NCBI RefSeq assembly: GCF_033406955.1
Contig: NZ_CP137734.1
Span: 2,170,001-2,234,000, forward strand
DNA: 64,000 bases
Source of the DNA: Streptomyces violaceoruber
Lineage (GTDB): Bacteria > Actinomycetota > Actinomycetes > Streptomycetales > Streptomycetaceae
Reading direction: 5' to 3'
Of the stretch, positions 15,624 to 26,895 are shown piece after piece; position 1 is the first letter of the stretch; each line of letters opens with the position of its first letter. The notes beneath the pieces were generated by a model, which was not told the DNA's origin, did no database searches, and worked only from the letters and a program-made list of their open reading frames with translations. The translations under genes and the position numbers were made by a program.

Positions 15624-15958
15624 GTACGTCCCTTCGATCGCGAGATCCTGGTGGAGTCACTGGGTGAACCACCGGGTGGAATCCATGGGCGGAACTGCGG
15701 AATTCCGCCGGTCCCGCCACTGTATGCAAGCGTGCGGGCGGCCGGTGGAGTTCCCGGCCCTCGTACGCCGAGAGCGAGAACGCGGTTGACGGGCCGCCGG
15801 AGACGGCTGCGGGGACGGCACCCCGGGACGAGGGCGTACCCTGCGGGCAGCGCCGGGCCGGCAGCCCGTGACGGGTCCTGGTCGGTGGCTGTCAGTGCCG
15901 CAGTCCACAATGGACGGCGTCAGATCACCGTTCACGCTTCAGCAAGGAGCCGGCAGCG
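15624..15958. other. divergent intergenic region between the M16 pair and parC
   Basis: These 335 bp hold the promoters of two divergent units. A 12-bp perfect palindrome GCGGAATTCCGC lies at 15697-15708, and the minus strand shows TTGCATACAGT as a possible -10 for the M16 unit. GCAAGGAG lies before the parC ATG. I see no convincing gene. Confidence 0.5.
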
Positions 15959-18411
<2,453 letters not shown>

Positions 18412-18415
<4 letters not shown>

Positions 18416-19500
18416 GGGCTGTCCGGCGGCTCCTCGCCGTCGGCCACGTAACGCAGGACGCCCCACATGCCGTGTTCGTCGGCGGGTGGGGCGTCGGCGT
18501 CCCGGCGGCACGCGTCGAGTTCCTCGCCAAGGGCCGCCGCGTCGATGCCGGAGCCGATGAGGACGAGCTGGGTACGGCCGGTCTCCGGGGCGCCGGTCCC
18601 GCCGGCGGCACCGGCCGGGGTCCAGGGCTCCGGGTAGAAGCGCAGGAAGCGTCCGACGGCGTGGACGGCGTACCGGTTCCGCGTGTCGTACGGGCCGAAG
18701 TCGACGTACCCCTTGATCCGGTACAAGCCCTTGGGACGGCTGTCGAGGAAGCGCATGAGCCGGCGCGGGTCGAGCGGGAGGCCGGAGACGAACGACAGGG
18801 TGTCGTAGGCGGCGTGCAGGTGATCGGCGTGTGCGCCGCCCTCGGAGTGGTCGTGCAGGTCGTCGAAGGACAGCTGCCCCACGCGCTCCTCGCCGGGCCG
18901 GCAGTCGTAGAGGAACTCGGGGTCGATACGGCCGTAGGTCGCCGGGACGACGGCGGCGCCGCCCACGAGCGAGTGCACCAGGCCGAGCACACGCTCGGCG
19001 TCGGTGGCCCGGTCGGTCTTGTTGACCACGACCAGGTCGGCGAGGGCCAGGTGCCGGTCGATCTCGGGGTGCCTGGCGCGGGTGTCGTCGAACTCGGCGG
19101 CGTCGACGACCTCGACGAGTCCGCCGTAGACGATCCCCGGTTGCTCGCTGGCGAGCAGCATGCGCACCAGTTCCTGCGGTTCGGCGAGGCCGCTGGCCTC
19201 GATGACGATGACGTCGATGCCGGCCTCGGGCCGGGCGAGCCGCGCCAGGTACCCGTCCAGTTCACTCGCGTCGACGGCACAGCACAGGCATCCGTTGCCC
19301 AGCGACACGGTGGAGTCGCCGAGGGCACCCGCGACGGCCATCGCGTCGATCTCGATCGATCCGAAGTCGTTGACGACGGCGCCGATCCGGCTGCCTCCGC
19401 TGCGGTGCAGGAGGTGGTTGAGCAGGGTGGTCTTCCCGGAGCCGAGGAATCCGGCGAGCACGACGACCGGGATCTGCTGCGGAGTCGAGCGCTGCCCCAC
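18412..19500 (-). CDS. COG0523/CobW-family GTP-binding metallochaperone-like protein
   Basis: The protein has 362 residues. The G1 loop is GFLGSGKTTLLNHLL, the metal-binding signature is NGCLCCAVD, NKTD specifies guanine, and a CobW C-terminal domain follows (RLMRFLDSRPKGLYRIKGYVDF). A His-rich stretch (DDLHDHSEGGAHADHLH) near residue 220 could bind zinc or another metal. Family members deliver or guard metals, often under Zur or cobalamin control, but I find no strong Zur site upstream. The GTG at 19500 has GAGG ahead of it. Its stop overlaps the parC stop on the opposite strand. Confidence 0.88.
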
Positions 19501-19786
19501 CGTGCGACCTCTTTCTCACCCGTGCGTGCGGAATTGCCAGCTCAGGATACGAGCCGCGGCAGTCGGCACGAAGTGAACGATTGTTAGCAGCGTGCGCGGG
19601 GCAGACGTTTTCCAAGGCGCCGGACCGTGCGACCCTCGCTTCCCTCCGTGCGCCTCCTCTCCGCCTCCCCGTCGATCAGCGCCGCTCGGCACCCTGGAGG
19701 CGGCAGCACCATCCATCGCTCGCCGGTCCCCGTCAGCCGACCCGCACTCGACGACCGGCGGGCGGTCGCCTGATTCGGGGGTTGAC

Positions 19787-20338
19787 ATGGTCACACGGAA
19801 AAACGCCACGGGGAGGTTCGGCTCCGCCGCGGCCGGGATGTTGCTGGCCACGGCCGGGATATCGCTGGCCGCGCGCCGGCGGCGGCGCGAGGCAGCACGT
19901 ATGCACGAACGGCTGCTGGAACTGGAGGAGCTGGCCATCCGGCGCCAGTCGCTGGCACATCAGCAGCGCATGCACTGGGAGTTGCTCACCAGGGCCATCG
20001 ACGATCCGTCGCTCGCCGAAGTCATCGACACCTATGACAAGAGCATCCCGGCCGAGCGACGGCGCCAGTTCTTCTATGCGAACGCCTGGTACGTCAACCT
20101 CTACCACGTGCACCGTGCGGGTCTCCTGGACCAGGAAGGGCTGCAGGGGCGCCTCCGGGAGTTCTTCCAGAGCCCGGTCTTCCGCGAGTACTGGGAGGCG
20201 ACGAGGAACATGCGCGCCGCCTTGGACCAGAACTCCGACGAAGCCCGGCTGGGGCTGGTGGTCGACGCTCTCGCCAAGGACTTCGAGGACACCGACACGG
20301 ACGAATGGTGGGTGGTCGGGACGCCTCCCCACGACTGA
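19787..20338 (+). CDS. DUF6082 family protein
   Basis: The protein has 183 residues. A short hydrophobic N-terminus (AAAGMLLATAGISLAA) is followed by Arg-rich residues, which may be one membrane anchor. The rest is helical, with RRQFFYANAWYVNLYHVHRAG and PVFREYWEATRN, the pattern of actinobacterial DUF6082 proteins. GGGGG lies six nt before the ATG. The family has no established function; it is abundant in Streptomyces. Confidence 0.7.
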   Translation: MVTRKNATGRFGSAAAGMLLATAGISLAARRRRREAARMHERLLELEELAIRRQSLAHQQRMHWELLTRAIDDPSLAEVIDTYDKSIPAERRRQFFYANAWYVNLYHVHRAGLLDQEGLQGRLREFFQSPVFREYWEATRNMRAALDQNSDEARLGLVVDALAKDFEDTDTDEWWVVGTPPHD

Positions 20339-20487
20339 GGGCGGTCTGCTCCGAACGGGGCCATCCCGTCAACCTCAAGGAGCAACAGGGGACTTCTGAG
20401 GCCCCGTCGGTCACCCGGGCCACTCAGCACCCAGTAGCGTGGGGACTCATCAATCTGCCAGCAACCTTGCCCATAAGGACCGGTACC

Positions 20488-20724
20488 TTGAAGATCGTGC
20501 GCCGCATCGGTGTGCCTCCCAGCGCTCGTGGCAGTACCACGGGATCCACCTGCCCCGACCTGTTCGAACTGAGTGACGGCAACTTCGCCGTCATCGGCAC
20601 CGAGGCCACCGAGGCGCTGGAGCGTGAGCTGCCCGCCGACGCCGCCAGGGCCGACTACGAACGCATCGTGGTCATCAGCCGGGAGACCCTCATCCGGGCC
20701 AAGGCGGACATCCCCGACGCCTGA
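20488..20724 (+). CDS. small conserved hypothetical protein, 78 aa, TTG start
   Basis: The likely start is the TTG at 20488 because AAGGA stands eight nt before it and the protein then begins (L)KIVRRIGVPPSARGS. The compact sequence contains TGSTCPDLFELSDGNFAVIGTEAT and ends in an acidic-basic helix. In-frame ATG codons farther upstream would add a poorly conserved-looking tail. It follows DUF6082 on the same strand after about 150 nt. No domain is recognised. Confidence 0.6.
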   Translation: MKIVRRIGVPPSARGSTTGSTCPDLFELSDGNFAVIGTEATEALERELPADAARADYERIVVISRETLIRAKADIPDA

Positions 20725-20826
20725 CGTCACCCGCGCCTTCGGCCGTACCCCACCGCCTGCCGCGCACGAACCCCCACCACCGGCGAGCAACCCGGCACCC
20801 CGTCCTTGCTCGACGCTCCCCGACCA

Positions 20827-20853
20827 GGCCTGGCGCCCGAACGGCACCAGGCC
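20827..20853. terminator. candidate bidirectional hairpin between convergent genes
   Basis: GGCCTGG (20827-20833) pairs with CCAGGCC (20847-20853) between the 78-aa gene and the citrate synthase gene, with TTT nearby on the plus strand. The stem is short, so support is moderate. Confidence 0.4.
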
Positions 20854-20864
20854 GCTCGTGTTTC

Positions 20865-22037
20865 TCAGGCCACCGCCGGGACCCCGACCGGCGCCCCCGG
20901 CCCCACATACCGCGCCGCCGGACGGATGATCTTGGAGTCGGACGCCTGCTCCAGAATGTTCGCGCTCCAGCCCACCACCCGTGCCGCCGCGAACGTGGGA
21001 GTGAACATCTCGCGGGGCAGACCGCACAGTTCCATGACCACGCCCGCGTAGAACTCGACGTTGGTGTGCAGTTCGCGCCCCGGCTTCAGCTCCGCGAGGA
21101 TCGCCTCGACCTGCCGCTCCACCTCGACGGCGAACTCCACGCGCGGTCCGCCGAAGCTCTGCGCCACCTCACGCAGCATCCGTGAGCGCGGGTCCTCGGT
21201 GCGGTAGACGGCGTGACCGAAGCCCATGATGCGGTCACCGGCGAGCACCCGCTCGCGGATCCACGCGTCGATGCGATCGGGCGTGCCGATCGCGTCCAGG
21301 GTGTCCAGCGCCCGGCTGGGCGCGCCGCCGTGCAGCGGGCCGGACAACGCCGACACCGCGCCGGCCAGGCAGGCCGCGACATCCGCACCCGTCGACGCGA
21401 TGACCCGCGCGGTGAAGGTCGACGCGTTGAACCCGTGGTCGATGGTGGAGATCAGGTACTGCTCGATCGCCCGTGTGCACGCCTCGTCCGGCTCCTGGCC
21501 GGTCAACATGTACAGGTAGTTCGCGGCGTACGAGAGGTCCTCGCGCGGCTCCACCGGCTCGAGTCCCCGTCCCAACCGGTGCAGCGCGGTCAGCAGCGTC
21601 GGTACGGCCGCGGCCGCCACCAGGGTGTCCTGCCGGCGCTGGTCGACCGACAGGTCGTACACCGGTCGGAAGCCCAGGGCCGCACCCAGCAGGGACAGAC
21701 CGGTGCGCATGCCGGCGAGCGGGCCGGAGCCTGCGCCGGCCTCGGCGATGGCGGGCAGGGCGGCGCGCACCGCGTCGGGGAGCCGCCGCAGCGCGGCGGT
21801 CTCGGCGGCGAAGGCGGCCCCGGTGCGCGCGTCGGGGAGTTCCCCGTGGACCAGGAGATGCCAGACGTCCTCGAAGCCGCGACTCCGGGCGAGTTCGACG
21901 GCCGAGTACTGGCGGTAGTGGTAGAACCCCTCGAGTCCTCGCACGTCGCCGACCTCGGTGTCGGCCACCACGACACCGGCGAGCCCGCGCGGCACCTCGA
22001 CGGGCGTTGCCGCGGCTGCGGTTCTGTTGACGGACAT
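20865..22037 (-). CDS. citrate synthase-family protein (citrate synthase 2 / methylcitrate synthase type)
   Basis: The protein has 390 residues with the citrate synthase fold signatures LSGPLHGGAPSRAL and GFGHAVYRTEDPR, which hold the two catalytic His. The usual catalytic Asp motif NVDFYSG reads NVEFYAG here, with Glu in place of Asp; I believe this occurs in other actinobacterial relatives. It may condense acetyl-CoA or another acyl-CoA with oxaloacetate. A strong AAGGAGGT ribosome site lies four nt before the ATG. It is transcribed away from a helix-turn-helix-fused paralogue, and the shared promoter is rich in palindromes. The main TCA-cycle citrate synthase is probably elsewhere. Confidence 0.85.
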   Translation of the reverse strand: MSVNRTAAAATPVEVPRGLAGVVVADTEVGDVRGLEGFYHYRQYSAVELARSRGFEDVWHLLVHGELPDARTGAAFAAETAALRRLPDAVRAALPAIAEAGAGSGPLAGMRTGLSLLGAALGFRPVYDLSVDQRRQDTLVAAAAVPTLLTALHRLGRGLEPVEPREDLSYAANYLYMLTGQEPDEACTRAIEQYLISTIDHGFNASTFTARVIASTGADVAACLAGAVSALSGPLHGGAPSRALDTLDAIGTPDRIDAWIRERVLAGDRIMGFGHAVYRTEDPRSRMLREVAQSFGGPRVEFAVEVERQVEAILAELKPGRELHTNVEFYAGVVMELCGLPREMFTPTFAAARVVGWSANILEQASDSKIIRPAARYVGPGAPVGVPAVA

Positions 22038-22051
22038 GATTACCTCCTTGA

Positions 22052-22107
22052 ACTTGACTTAACTGTCCATACTTGACTGCGACTCTGTCAATATTGATTG
22101 AATCAAT
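22052..22107. promoter_or_regulatory. repeat-rich divergent promoter of the two citrate synthase-like genes
   Basis: ACTTGACT is directly repeated at 22052-22059 and 22071-22078. Farther on, TCAATATTGA (22088-22097) overlaps the perfect inverted repeat ATTGATT-G-AATCAAT (22093-22107). On the minus strand TTGACA (22086-22091) could be the -35 for the 390-aa gene. These AT-rich palindromes are striking in this genome and are likely operators; the HTH-fused neighbour is a candidate ligand. Confidence 0.55.
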
Positions 22108-22161
22108 GCATAGTAGGGCGACGACTCAACACGGACCGCCTCCGATCGATACGGTGACCTC

Positions 22162-23427
22162 ATGCGCGATCACGAGCCCGACCACCCCGCAGACAGCGAG
22201 CGGCGCCTGACCACCAGGGAGGCGGCCGAACTGCTCGGGGTGAAGCCCGAGACCGTGTACGCGTACGTCAGCCGCGGCCAGCTCGGCAGCCGGCGCGCGC
22301 CCGGCTCCCGGGGCAGCACCTTCGACGCCGACGAGGTACGGGCCCTCGCCCGGCGCAACCGGCGCGACGGCGGCATCAACCCGGCCCCGGCCGCCGGTCA
22401 GGAGCTGACCGTGCGCACCCGCCTCACGCTCATCGAGAACGACCGGTTCTCCTACCGGGGCGTCGACGCGGTCGAACTCGCCGCGCGCCACACGTACGAG
22501 GAGGTGGCCGAGTGGCTCTGGACCGGGGAGCTGCGCCCCGGCGCCGCGTTCTCGGCCCCCGAGTCCTCCGTCGCCGTCGCCCGCCGGGCCGTCGACGCCC
22601 TGCCCGAACACGCCGGTCCCGCGGACCGGCTCCGTGTCGCGGCGATCGCCGCGGCGGTCACGGACCCGCTCCGCTTCGACCTGTCGGAGGAGGCGGTGCT
22701 GGGCACGGCGCGCGTCCTCATCCCCACCCTCGTCGCCGCGCTTCCCCCCGTACTGCGCGACGGACACGACCGGGACCCGATCGCCCGCCGCCTGTGGACC
22801 CGGCTCAGCGGGCAGGAGCCCGACGAGCCGACGCTGCAGGCCCTGGACACGGCGCTCGGACTCCTCGTCGACCACGATCTGGCGGCCTCCACGCTCGCCG
22901 TGCGCGTCGCCGCGTCGGCGCGGGCGCACGCCTACGCCGCCGTCTCCGCCGGGCTCGGCGTGATCGAGGGACCGCTGCACGGCGCCGCCGGCGGACTCGC
23001 GCACCGGATGCTGCTGGAGGTTCTCGAGCTGGGCAGCGCGGCCCCGGTGGTCGCCGAGGAGCTGCGGGCCGGCCGGCGCATCCCGGGGCTCGGCCACCGG
23101 CTCTACCCCGGTGAGGACCCACGCGCGCGTGCCCTGTTCGCGCTCCTGGAGGACGTGCCCCGGGCGGCACCCGCGATCGCGGCGGCCCGGGACGTCCAGG
23201 CCACCGCCGCCCGCCACACCCCGCTGCACGCCAATGTCGACCTGGCGCTCGCCGTGCTCACCGTGTCCTCCGGCATGGCCTCCACCGCGGCCGAGACGAT
23301 CTTCGCCGTGGCCCGTACGGCGGGCTGGATCGCGCATGCCCTGGAGGAGTACGGGGAGCGGCCGCTGCGGATGCGGCCGAGTGGGCTGTACTCGGGGCCG
23401 AGGCCCCCGCGGCCACTGCCGGAGTAG
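22162..23427 (+). CDS. citrate synthase-like protein with N-terminal helix-turn-helix domain
   Basis: The protein has 421 residues. Residues about 15-70 (LTTREAAELLGVKPETVYAYVSRG) form an excisionase/MerR-type DNA-binding helix-turn-helix. A full citrate synthase domain follows, with EGPLHGAAGGLAHRM and GLGHRLYPGEDPRARAL supplying two His, and NVDLALAVLTVSS keeping the Asp. The enzyme residues are therefore mostly present beside a DNA-binding head, suggesting a regulator that senses an acyl-CoA or oxaloacetate, or a trigger enzyme. The flanking palindromes are the obvious target. I know similar fusions in other streptomycetes but no established function. Confidence 0.82.
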   Translation: MRDHEPDHPADSERRLTTREAAELLGVKPETVYAYVSRGQLGSRRAPGSRGSTFDADEVRALARRNRRDGGINPAPAAGQELTVRTRLTLIENDRFSYRGVDAVELAARHTYEEVAEWLWTGELRPGAAFSAPESSVAVARRAVDALPEHAGPADRLRVAAIAAAVTDPLRFDLSEEAVLGTARVLIPTLVAALPPVLRDGHDRDPIARRLWTRLSGQEPDEPTLQALDTALGLLVDHDLAASTLAVRVAASARAHAYAAVSAGLGVIEGPLHGAAGGLAHRMLLEVLELGSAAPVVAEELRAGRRIPGLGHRLYPGEDPRARALFALLEDVPRAAPAIAAARDVQATAARHTPLHANVDLALAVLTVSSGMASTAAETIFAVARTAGWIAHALEEYGERPLRMRPSGLYSGPRPPRPLPE

Positions 23428-23462
23428 CGCGCAGGCGCGGCTGGAAGCCGCCGCGGCCCAAG

Positions 23463-23481
23463 TCAGGTTAGGCTCACCTCT
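23463..23481 (+). promoter_or_regulatory. iron box (DmdR1/IdeR site) at the sucrase/ferredoxin-like gene
   Basis: AGGTTAGGCTCACCT (23465-23479) matches the core of the actinobacterial iron box TTAGGTTAGGCTAACCTAA with one mismatch. It ends two nt before the GTG start. A repressor bound here would block transcription start, so the gene should be expressed in iron shortage. Confidence 0.85.
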
Positions 23482-24426
23482 GTGAGTACGTGCTCAACCG
23501 TCTCCCGGGACCTCGACGAGCCCGTTTCGGGCACCGCACCCGTCGCGAGGACCTGGTTGCTGCTCGAACAGCCCGGCCCGTGGGGCGCCAAGGCGCTCAC
23601 TTCGAGCCACCTGGACCCCGCGCTGGGGCGCGCCCTCGACGCGGCGGCACAAGGGACGGGCGTACGCATCGCACTGGTGCGCCGTCCCGGGCGCCACGCG
23701 GACCGGGGCACGACCGCCGCACGCAGGGTGTACGCGGCCCACACCGTGCCGGGAAACGTGTGGCTGCACGGCGCCACCCTCAAGGACCCCCGTCGGCTGC
23801 TCGGCCTGGATTTCGCCGCGCTCGGCCGGGGCGACCACCGCGCCTTCGACTCGGTGCTGGACGGCCGCGCCCACGCGGGCGACCCGCTCGCCCTCGTCTG
23901 CACCAACGGCAAACGCGACCGGTGCTGCGCCCTCCTCGGCAGGCCCCTGGCGGCCGAACTCGCCGCCTCCGGAGCCCACGGCGTCTGGGAAGTCACCCAC
24001 CTGGGCGGGCACCGCTTCTCGCCGACCGTGCTCGTGCTGCCCCACGGATACGTCTACGGCCGGGTCCAGGCCCACACCGTCAAGGAGATCCTGCACGGCG
24101 CGCGGGAGGACCGGATCGTCATCGAGGGCTGCCGCGGGAACTCCGCGTGGGACCGCCCCGGCCAGGCGGCCGAGCTGGCCCTGCGATCGGCCCTCGGCGA
24201 GGACGCGGCCCAGGCACTCACCGTCGTACGGACGGACGGCGCCGCACCGCGCTGGGAGGTGACCCTGGCGCACCGCGACGGCCGGTACTGGCGGGTCACC
24301 GTCGTACAAGGGGCGTCGGTGCCGCCGCGACCGGAGAGCTGCGGGGCGTCGGTACTGGGCTCGCCGGCGCGGATGGAGGTCACGGCGGTGCGCGCCCTGC
24401 CGGTGACGGCGGCAGTGGCGAGCTGA
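23482..24426 (+). CDS. sucrase/ferredoxin-like (Apd1/Aim32-type) protein, iron-regulated
   Basis: The protein has 314 residues. The family motifs are a Cys cluster in CTNGKRDRCCALLGRPL and HLGGHRFSPTVLVLPHG, which in Apd1-type proteins help bind a [2Fe-2S] cluster with His ligands. It may act as an electron carrier, for example in ferric-siderophore reduction. The GTG at 23482 has no Shine-Dalgarno and follows the iron box by two nt, so the message is probably leaderless; a GTG eight bases later is in another frame. No siderophore gene adjoins it here. Confidence 0.8.
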   Translation: MSTCSTVSRDLDEPVSGTAPVARTWLLLEQPGPWGAKALTSSHLDPALGRALDAAAQGTGVRIALVRRPGRHADRGTTAARRVYAAHTVPGNVWLHGATLKDPRRLLGLDFAALGRGDHRAFDSVLDGRAHAGDPLALVCTNGKRDRCCALLGRPLAAELAASGAHGVWEVTHLGGHRFSPTVLVLPHGYVYGRVQAHTVKEILHGAREDRIVIEGCRGNSAWDRPGQAAELALRSALGEDAAQALTVVRTDGAAPRWEVTLAHRDGRYWRVTVVQGASVPPRPESCGASVLGSPARMEVTAVRALPVTAAVAS

Positions 24427-24481
24427 CCCCACGAGCGGTGCACGCCCCTCGCGGGAGATACGCGCCACACCCCGCTACGGC

Positions 24482-26182
24482 ATGCCACCGGCCCCACGTA
24501 CCGTCATGGCCATGAGCTCCACTCCCCCCGTCCGCCGACTGCGCCTGGGCCTGCCGCGGCGGGTGTTCTCACAGGTGCTGCTGATGCAGCTGGCGATCGC
24601 CGCGGGCGTCGCCGTGCTCGCGACCGGGCTGTTCCTGGCGCCGCTCGGCGACCAGCTGGACGACCAGGCGATGCGCCGGGCGCTGGCGATCGCGCAGACC
24701 ACCGCGCAGCAGCCGCAGGTCGTACGGGACCTGCGTACCACCCGGCCGACGGCGAACGGCCCGGTGCAGCGGGAGGCGGAGCGGGTCCGGGAGGCCACGA
24801 GGGCGGAGTACGTGGTCGTGATGGACCGGCAGGGCGTGCGCTGGTCGCACACGGACCCGGAGCGCATCGGCGAGGTCGTCTCGACCGACCCGGGGCAGGC
24901 CCTGGCCGGACGCGAGGTCATGGAGATCGACGACGGCACCCTGGGCCGCTCCGCCCGCGGGAAGGTGCCCCTGCGCGACGGCGACGGCGAGATCGTCGGG
25001 GCGGTCTCGGTGGGCATCGCCTACGACAGTGTCCGGGCGCGGCTGATCCACGCCATTCCCGGCCTGTTCGCGTACGCCGGCGGCGCGCTGGCCGTCGGCG
25101 CCCTGGCCTCCTGGATCATCTCGCGCCGGGTGCAGCGGCAGACCCGGGACCTGGCCTTCTCCGACATCGCGGGGCTGCTGGCGGAGCGGGAGGCCATGCT
25201 GCACGGCATCCGGGAAGGCGTCGTCGCCCTCGACCGGGGCGGCCGGGTGCGCCTGCTCAACGACGAGGCGCAGCGCCTGCTCGGCATCGGCGGCGAGGCC
25301 GTCGGCCGCTCCCCCGACGAGGCGCTCGGTGCGGGACGCACGGCCGACGTGCTGGCCGGCCGGGTGACCGGCACCGACCTGCTGACCGTGCGCGGCCAGC
25401 GGGTCCTGGTCGCCAACCGGATGCCCACCGACGACGGCGGGGCCGTGGCCACGCTGCGTGACCGTACCGAGCTGGAGCAGCTCGGCCGGGAGCTGGACTC
25501 CACGCGCGGCCTGATCGACGCGCTGCGCGCCCAGGACCACGAGCACGCCAACCGCATGCACACCCTGCTGGGCCTGCTCGAACTGGAGATGTACGACGAC
25601 GCCGTGGAGTTCGTCGGCGAGGTGGTCGGCGACCACCGGGTCACCGCGGAGCAGATCACCGAGCGGATCCACGACCCCCTGCTCGCCGCCCTGCTGGTCG
25701 GCAAGGCCACCGTCGCGGCCGAACGGGGAGTCGCCCTGTGGGTCTCGGACCGGACCCGGCTGCCGGACCGTCTGGTCGATCCGCGGGGGCTCGTCACGAT
25801 CGTCGGCAACCTGGTCGACAACGCGCTCGACGCCGCCGCGGGGACAGCGCACGCGCGCGTGGAGGTCGAACTGCGGGCCGAGGGGCGCGCCGCCACGCTC
25901 ACGGTGCGCGACACGGGGCCCGGGATCGCGGCGGACCACCGTGAGCTGGTGTTCGCCGCGGGCTGGTCCACCAAGGAGCCGCCCGCCCACCGCGAGCGCG
26001 GCATCGGGCTGCCACTGGTGCGCCGCCTGGCCGAGCGGCAGGGCGGCAGCGCGACCGTCGGGGAGGCGTACGGCGGGGGCGCGGAGTTCGTCGTCGTCCT
26101 CCCGGAGGCGCTGACCGAAGCGGCCCCGGAACCCGCCCTCACCGTCCCCGTGACCACCGCTGCCGAGGAGGAGTCCCGATGA
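24482..26182 (+). CDS. sensor histidine kinase, DcuS/CitA family
   Basis: The protein has up to 566 residues. Two membrane helices (about residues 32-52 and 190-212) enclose an extracytoplasmic PAS-like sensor domain; then come a cytoplasmic PAS domain (about 235-310), a phospho-acceptor segment (RAQDHEHANRMHTLLGLLELE) and an HATPase (NLVDNALDAA, DTGPGIA, GIGLPLVRRL). CitA/DcuS sensors detect C4-dicarboxylates, citrate or similar acids outside the cell. The start is uncertain: ATGs at 24482, 24506 and 24512 all lack a good ribosome site. It overlaps the response regulator by four nt. The convergent symporter is a plausible target. Confidence 0.88.
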   Translation: MPPAPRTVMAMSSTPPVRRLRLGLPRRVFSQVLLMQLAIAAGVAVLATGLFLAPLGDQLDDQAMRRALAIAQTTAQQPQVVRDLRTTRPTANGPVQREAERVREATRAEYVVVMDRQGVRWSHTDPERIGEVVSTDPGQALAGREVMEIDDGTLGRSARGKVPLRDGDGEIVGAVSVGIAYDSVRARLIHAIPGLFAYAGGALAVGALASWIISRRVQRQTRDLAFSDIAGLLAEREAMLHGIREGVVALDRGGRVRLLNDEAQRLLGIGGEAVGRSPDEALGAGRTADVLAGRVTGTDLLTVRGQRVLVANRMPTDDGGAVATLRDRTELEQLGRELDSTRGLIDALRAQDHEHANRMHTLLGLLELEMYDDAVEFVGEVVGDHRVTAEQITERIHDPLLAALLVGKATVAAERGVALWVSDRTRLPDRLVDPRGLVTIVGNLVDNALDAAAGTAHARVEVELRAEGRAATLTVRDTGPGIAADHRELVFAAGWSTKEPPAHRERGIGLPLVRRLAERQGGSATVGEAYGGGAEFVVVLPEALTEAAPEPALTVPVTTAAEEESR

Positions 26183-26859
26183 TCGAGGTCCTGGTCGTGG
26201 ACGACGACACGCGCGTCGCGCGCGTCAACGCCGCGTACGTCGAGAAGGTCCCCGGCTTCCACGTCGCCGCCGAGGCGCACAGTGCGCTGGAGGCACTGGA
26301 CGCGGTGGAGCGGCTGCCCCGCCTCGACCTGATCCTGCTGGACCACTACCTGCCCGACCGGACCGGTCTGGAGGTCGTCCAGGAGATGCGGCGACGGGGA
26401 CGCCAGACCGACGTGATCATGGTGACGGCCGCCCGGGACGTGTCGACCGTGCAGGCGGCGATGCGGCAGGGGGCGCTCCAGTACCTGGTGAAACCGTTCG
26501 CCTTCGCCGGTCTGCGCGCCAAACTGGAGGCGTACGCCGAACTGCGCCGCACCCTCGACGGGGGCGGTGAGGCCGAACAGGCCGAGGTCGACCGGATCTT
26601 CGGCGCCCTGTCGGCGCCCTCCGACCCCGGGCTGCCCAAGGGCCACTCCCCCACCACCGCCGAGCTGGTACGCCAGTGCCTGCTGAAGGCCGACGGGCCG
26701 CTCTCCGCCCAGGAGATCGCCGAACGGACCGGCGTGAGCCGCCAGACCGCCCAGCGCTATTTGAAGCTGCTGGAACGCACCGGACGGGCCGTCCTGACCC
26801 TCAAGTACGGCGAGGCGGGCCGCCCCGAGCACCGTTACGCGTGGGTGACCCGAGCCTGA
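26179..26859 (+). CDS. response regulator, DcuR/CitB family
   Basis: The protein has 226 residues. The receiver domain (about 1-120) has the acidic pocket VVDDD, the phosphorylated Asp in LILLDHYLPD and the Lys in YLVKPF. The C-terminal helix-turn-helix (SAQEIAERTGVSRQTAQRYLKLLE) is the CitB type. Its ATG overlaps the kinase stop, so the two are made together. Likely targets are transport genes for carboxylic acids such as the neighbouring symporter. Confidence 0.9.
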   Translation: MIEVLVVDDDTRVARVNAAYVEKVPGFHVAAEAHSALEALDAVERLPRLDLILLDHYLPDRTGLEVVQEMRRRGRQTDVIMVTAARDVSTVQAAMRQGALQYLVKPFAFAGLRAKLEAYAELRRTLDGGGEAEQAEVDRIFGALSAPSDPGLPKGHSPTTAELVRQCLLKADGPLSAQEIAERTGVSRQTAQRYLKLLERTGRAVLTLKYGEAGRPEHRYAWVTRA

Positions 26860-26860
26860 C

Positions 26861-26884
26861 ACGACCACGGCACACCGGGGTCGT
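26861..26884. terminator. weak hairpin between the response regulator and the symporter gene
   Basis: ACGACC (26861-26866) and GGTCGT (26879-26884) can pair in the 36-nt gap between convergent genes. The stem has only six pairs, so this is tentative. Confidence 0.3.
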
Positions 26885-26895
26885 CGTCGCCGTCC

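Noticed and set aside
19574..19588. Zur-box-like sequence upstream of the COG0523 gene
   Set aside because: TGAACGATTGTTAGC matches the Zur consensus only partly and lacks dyad symmetry.
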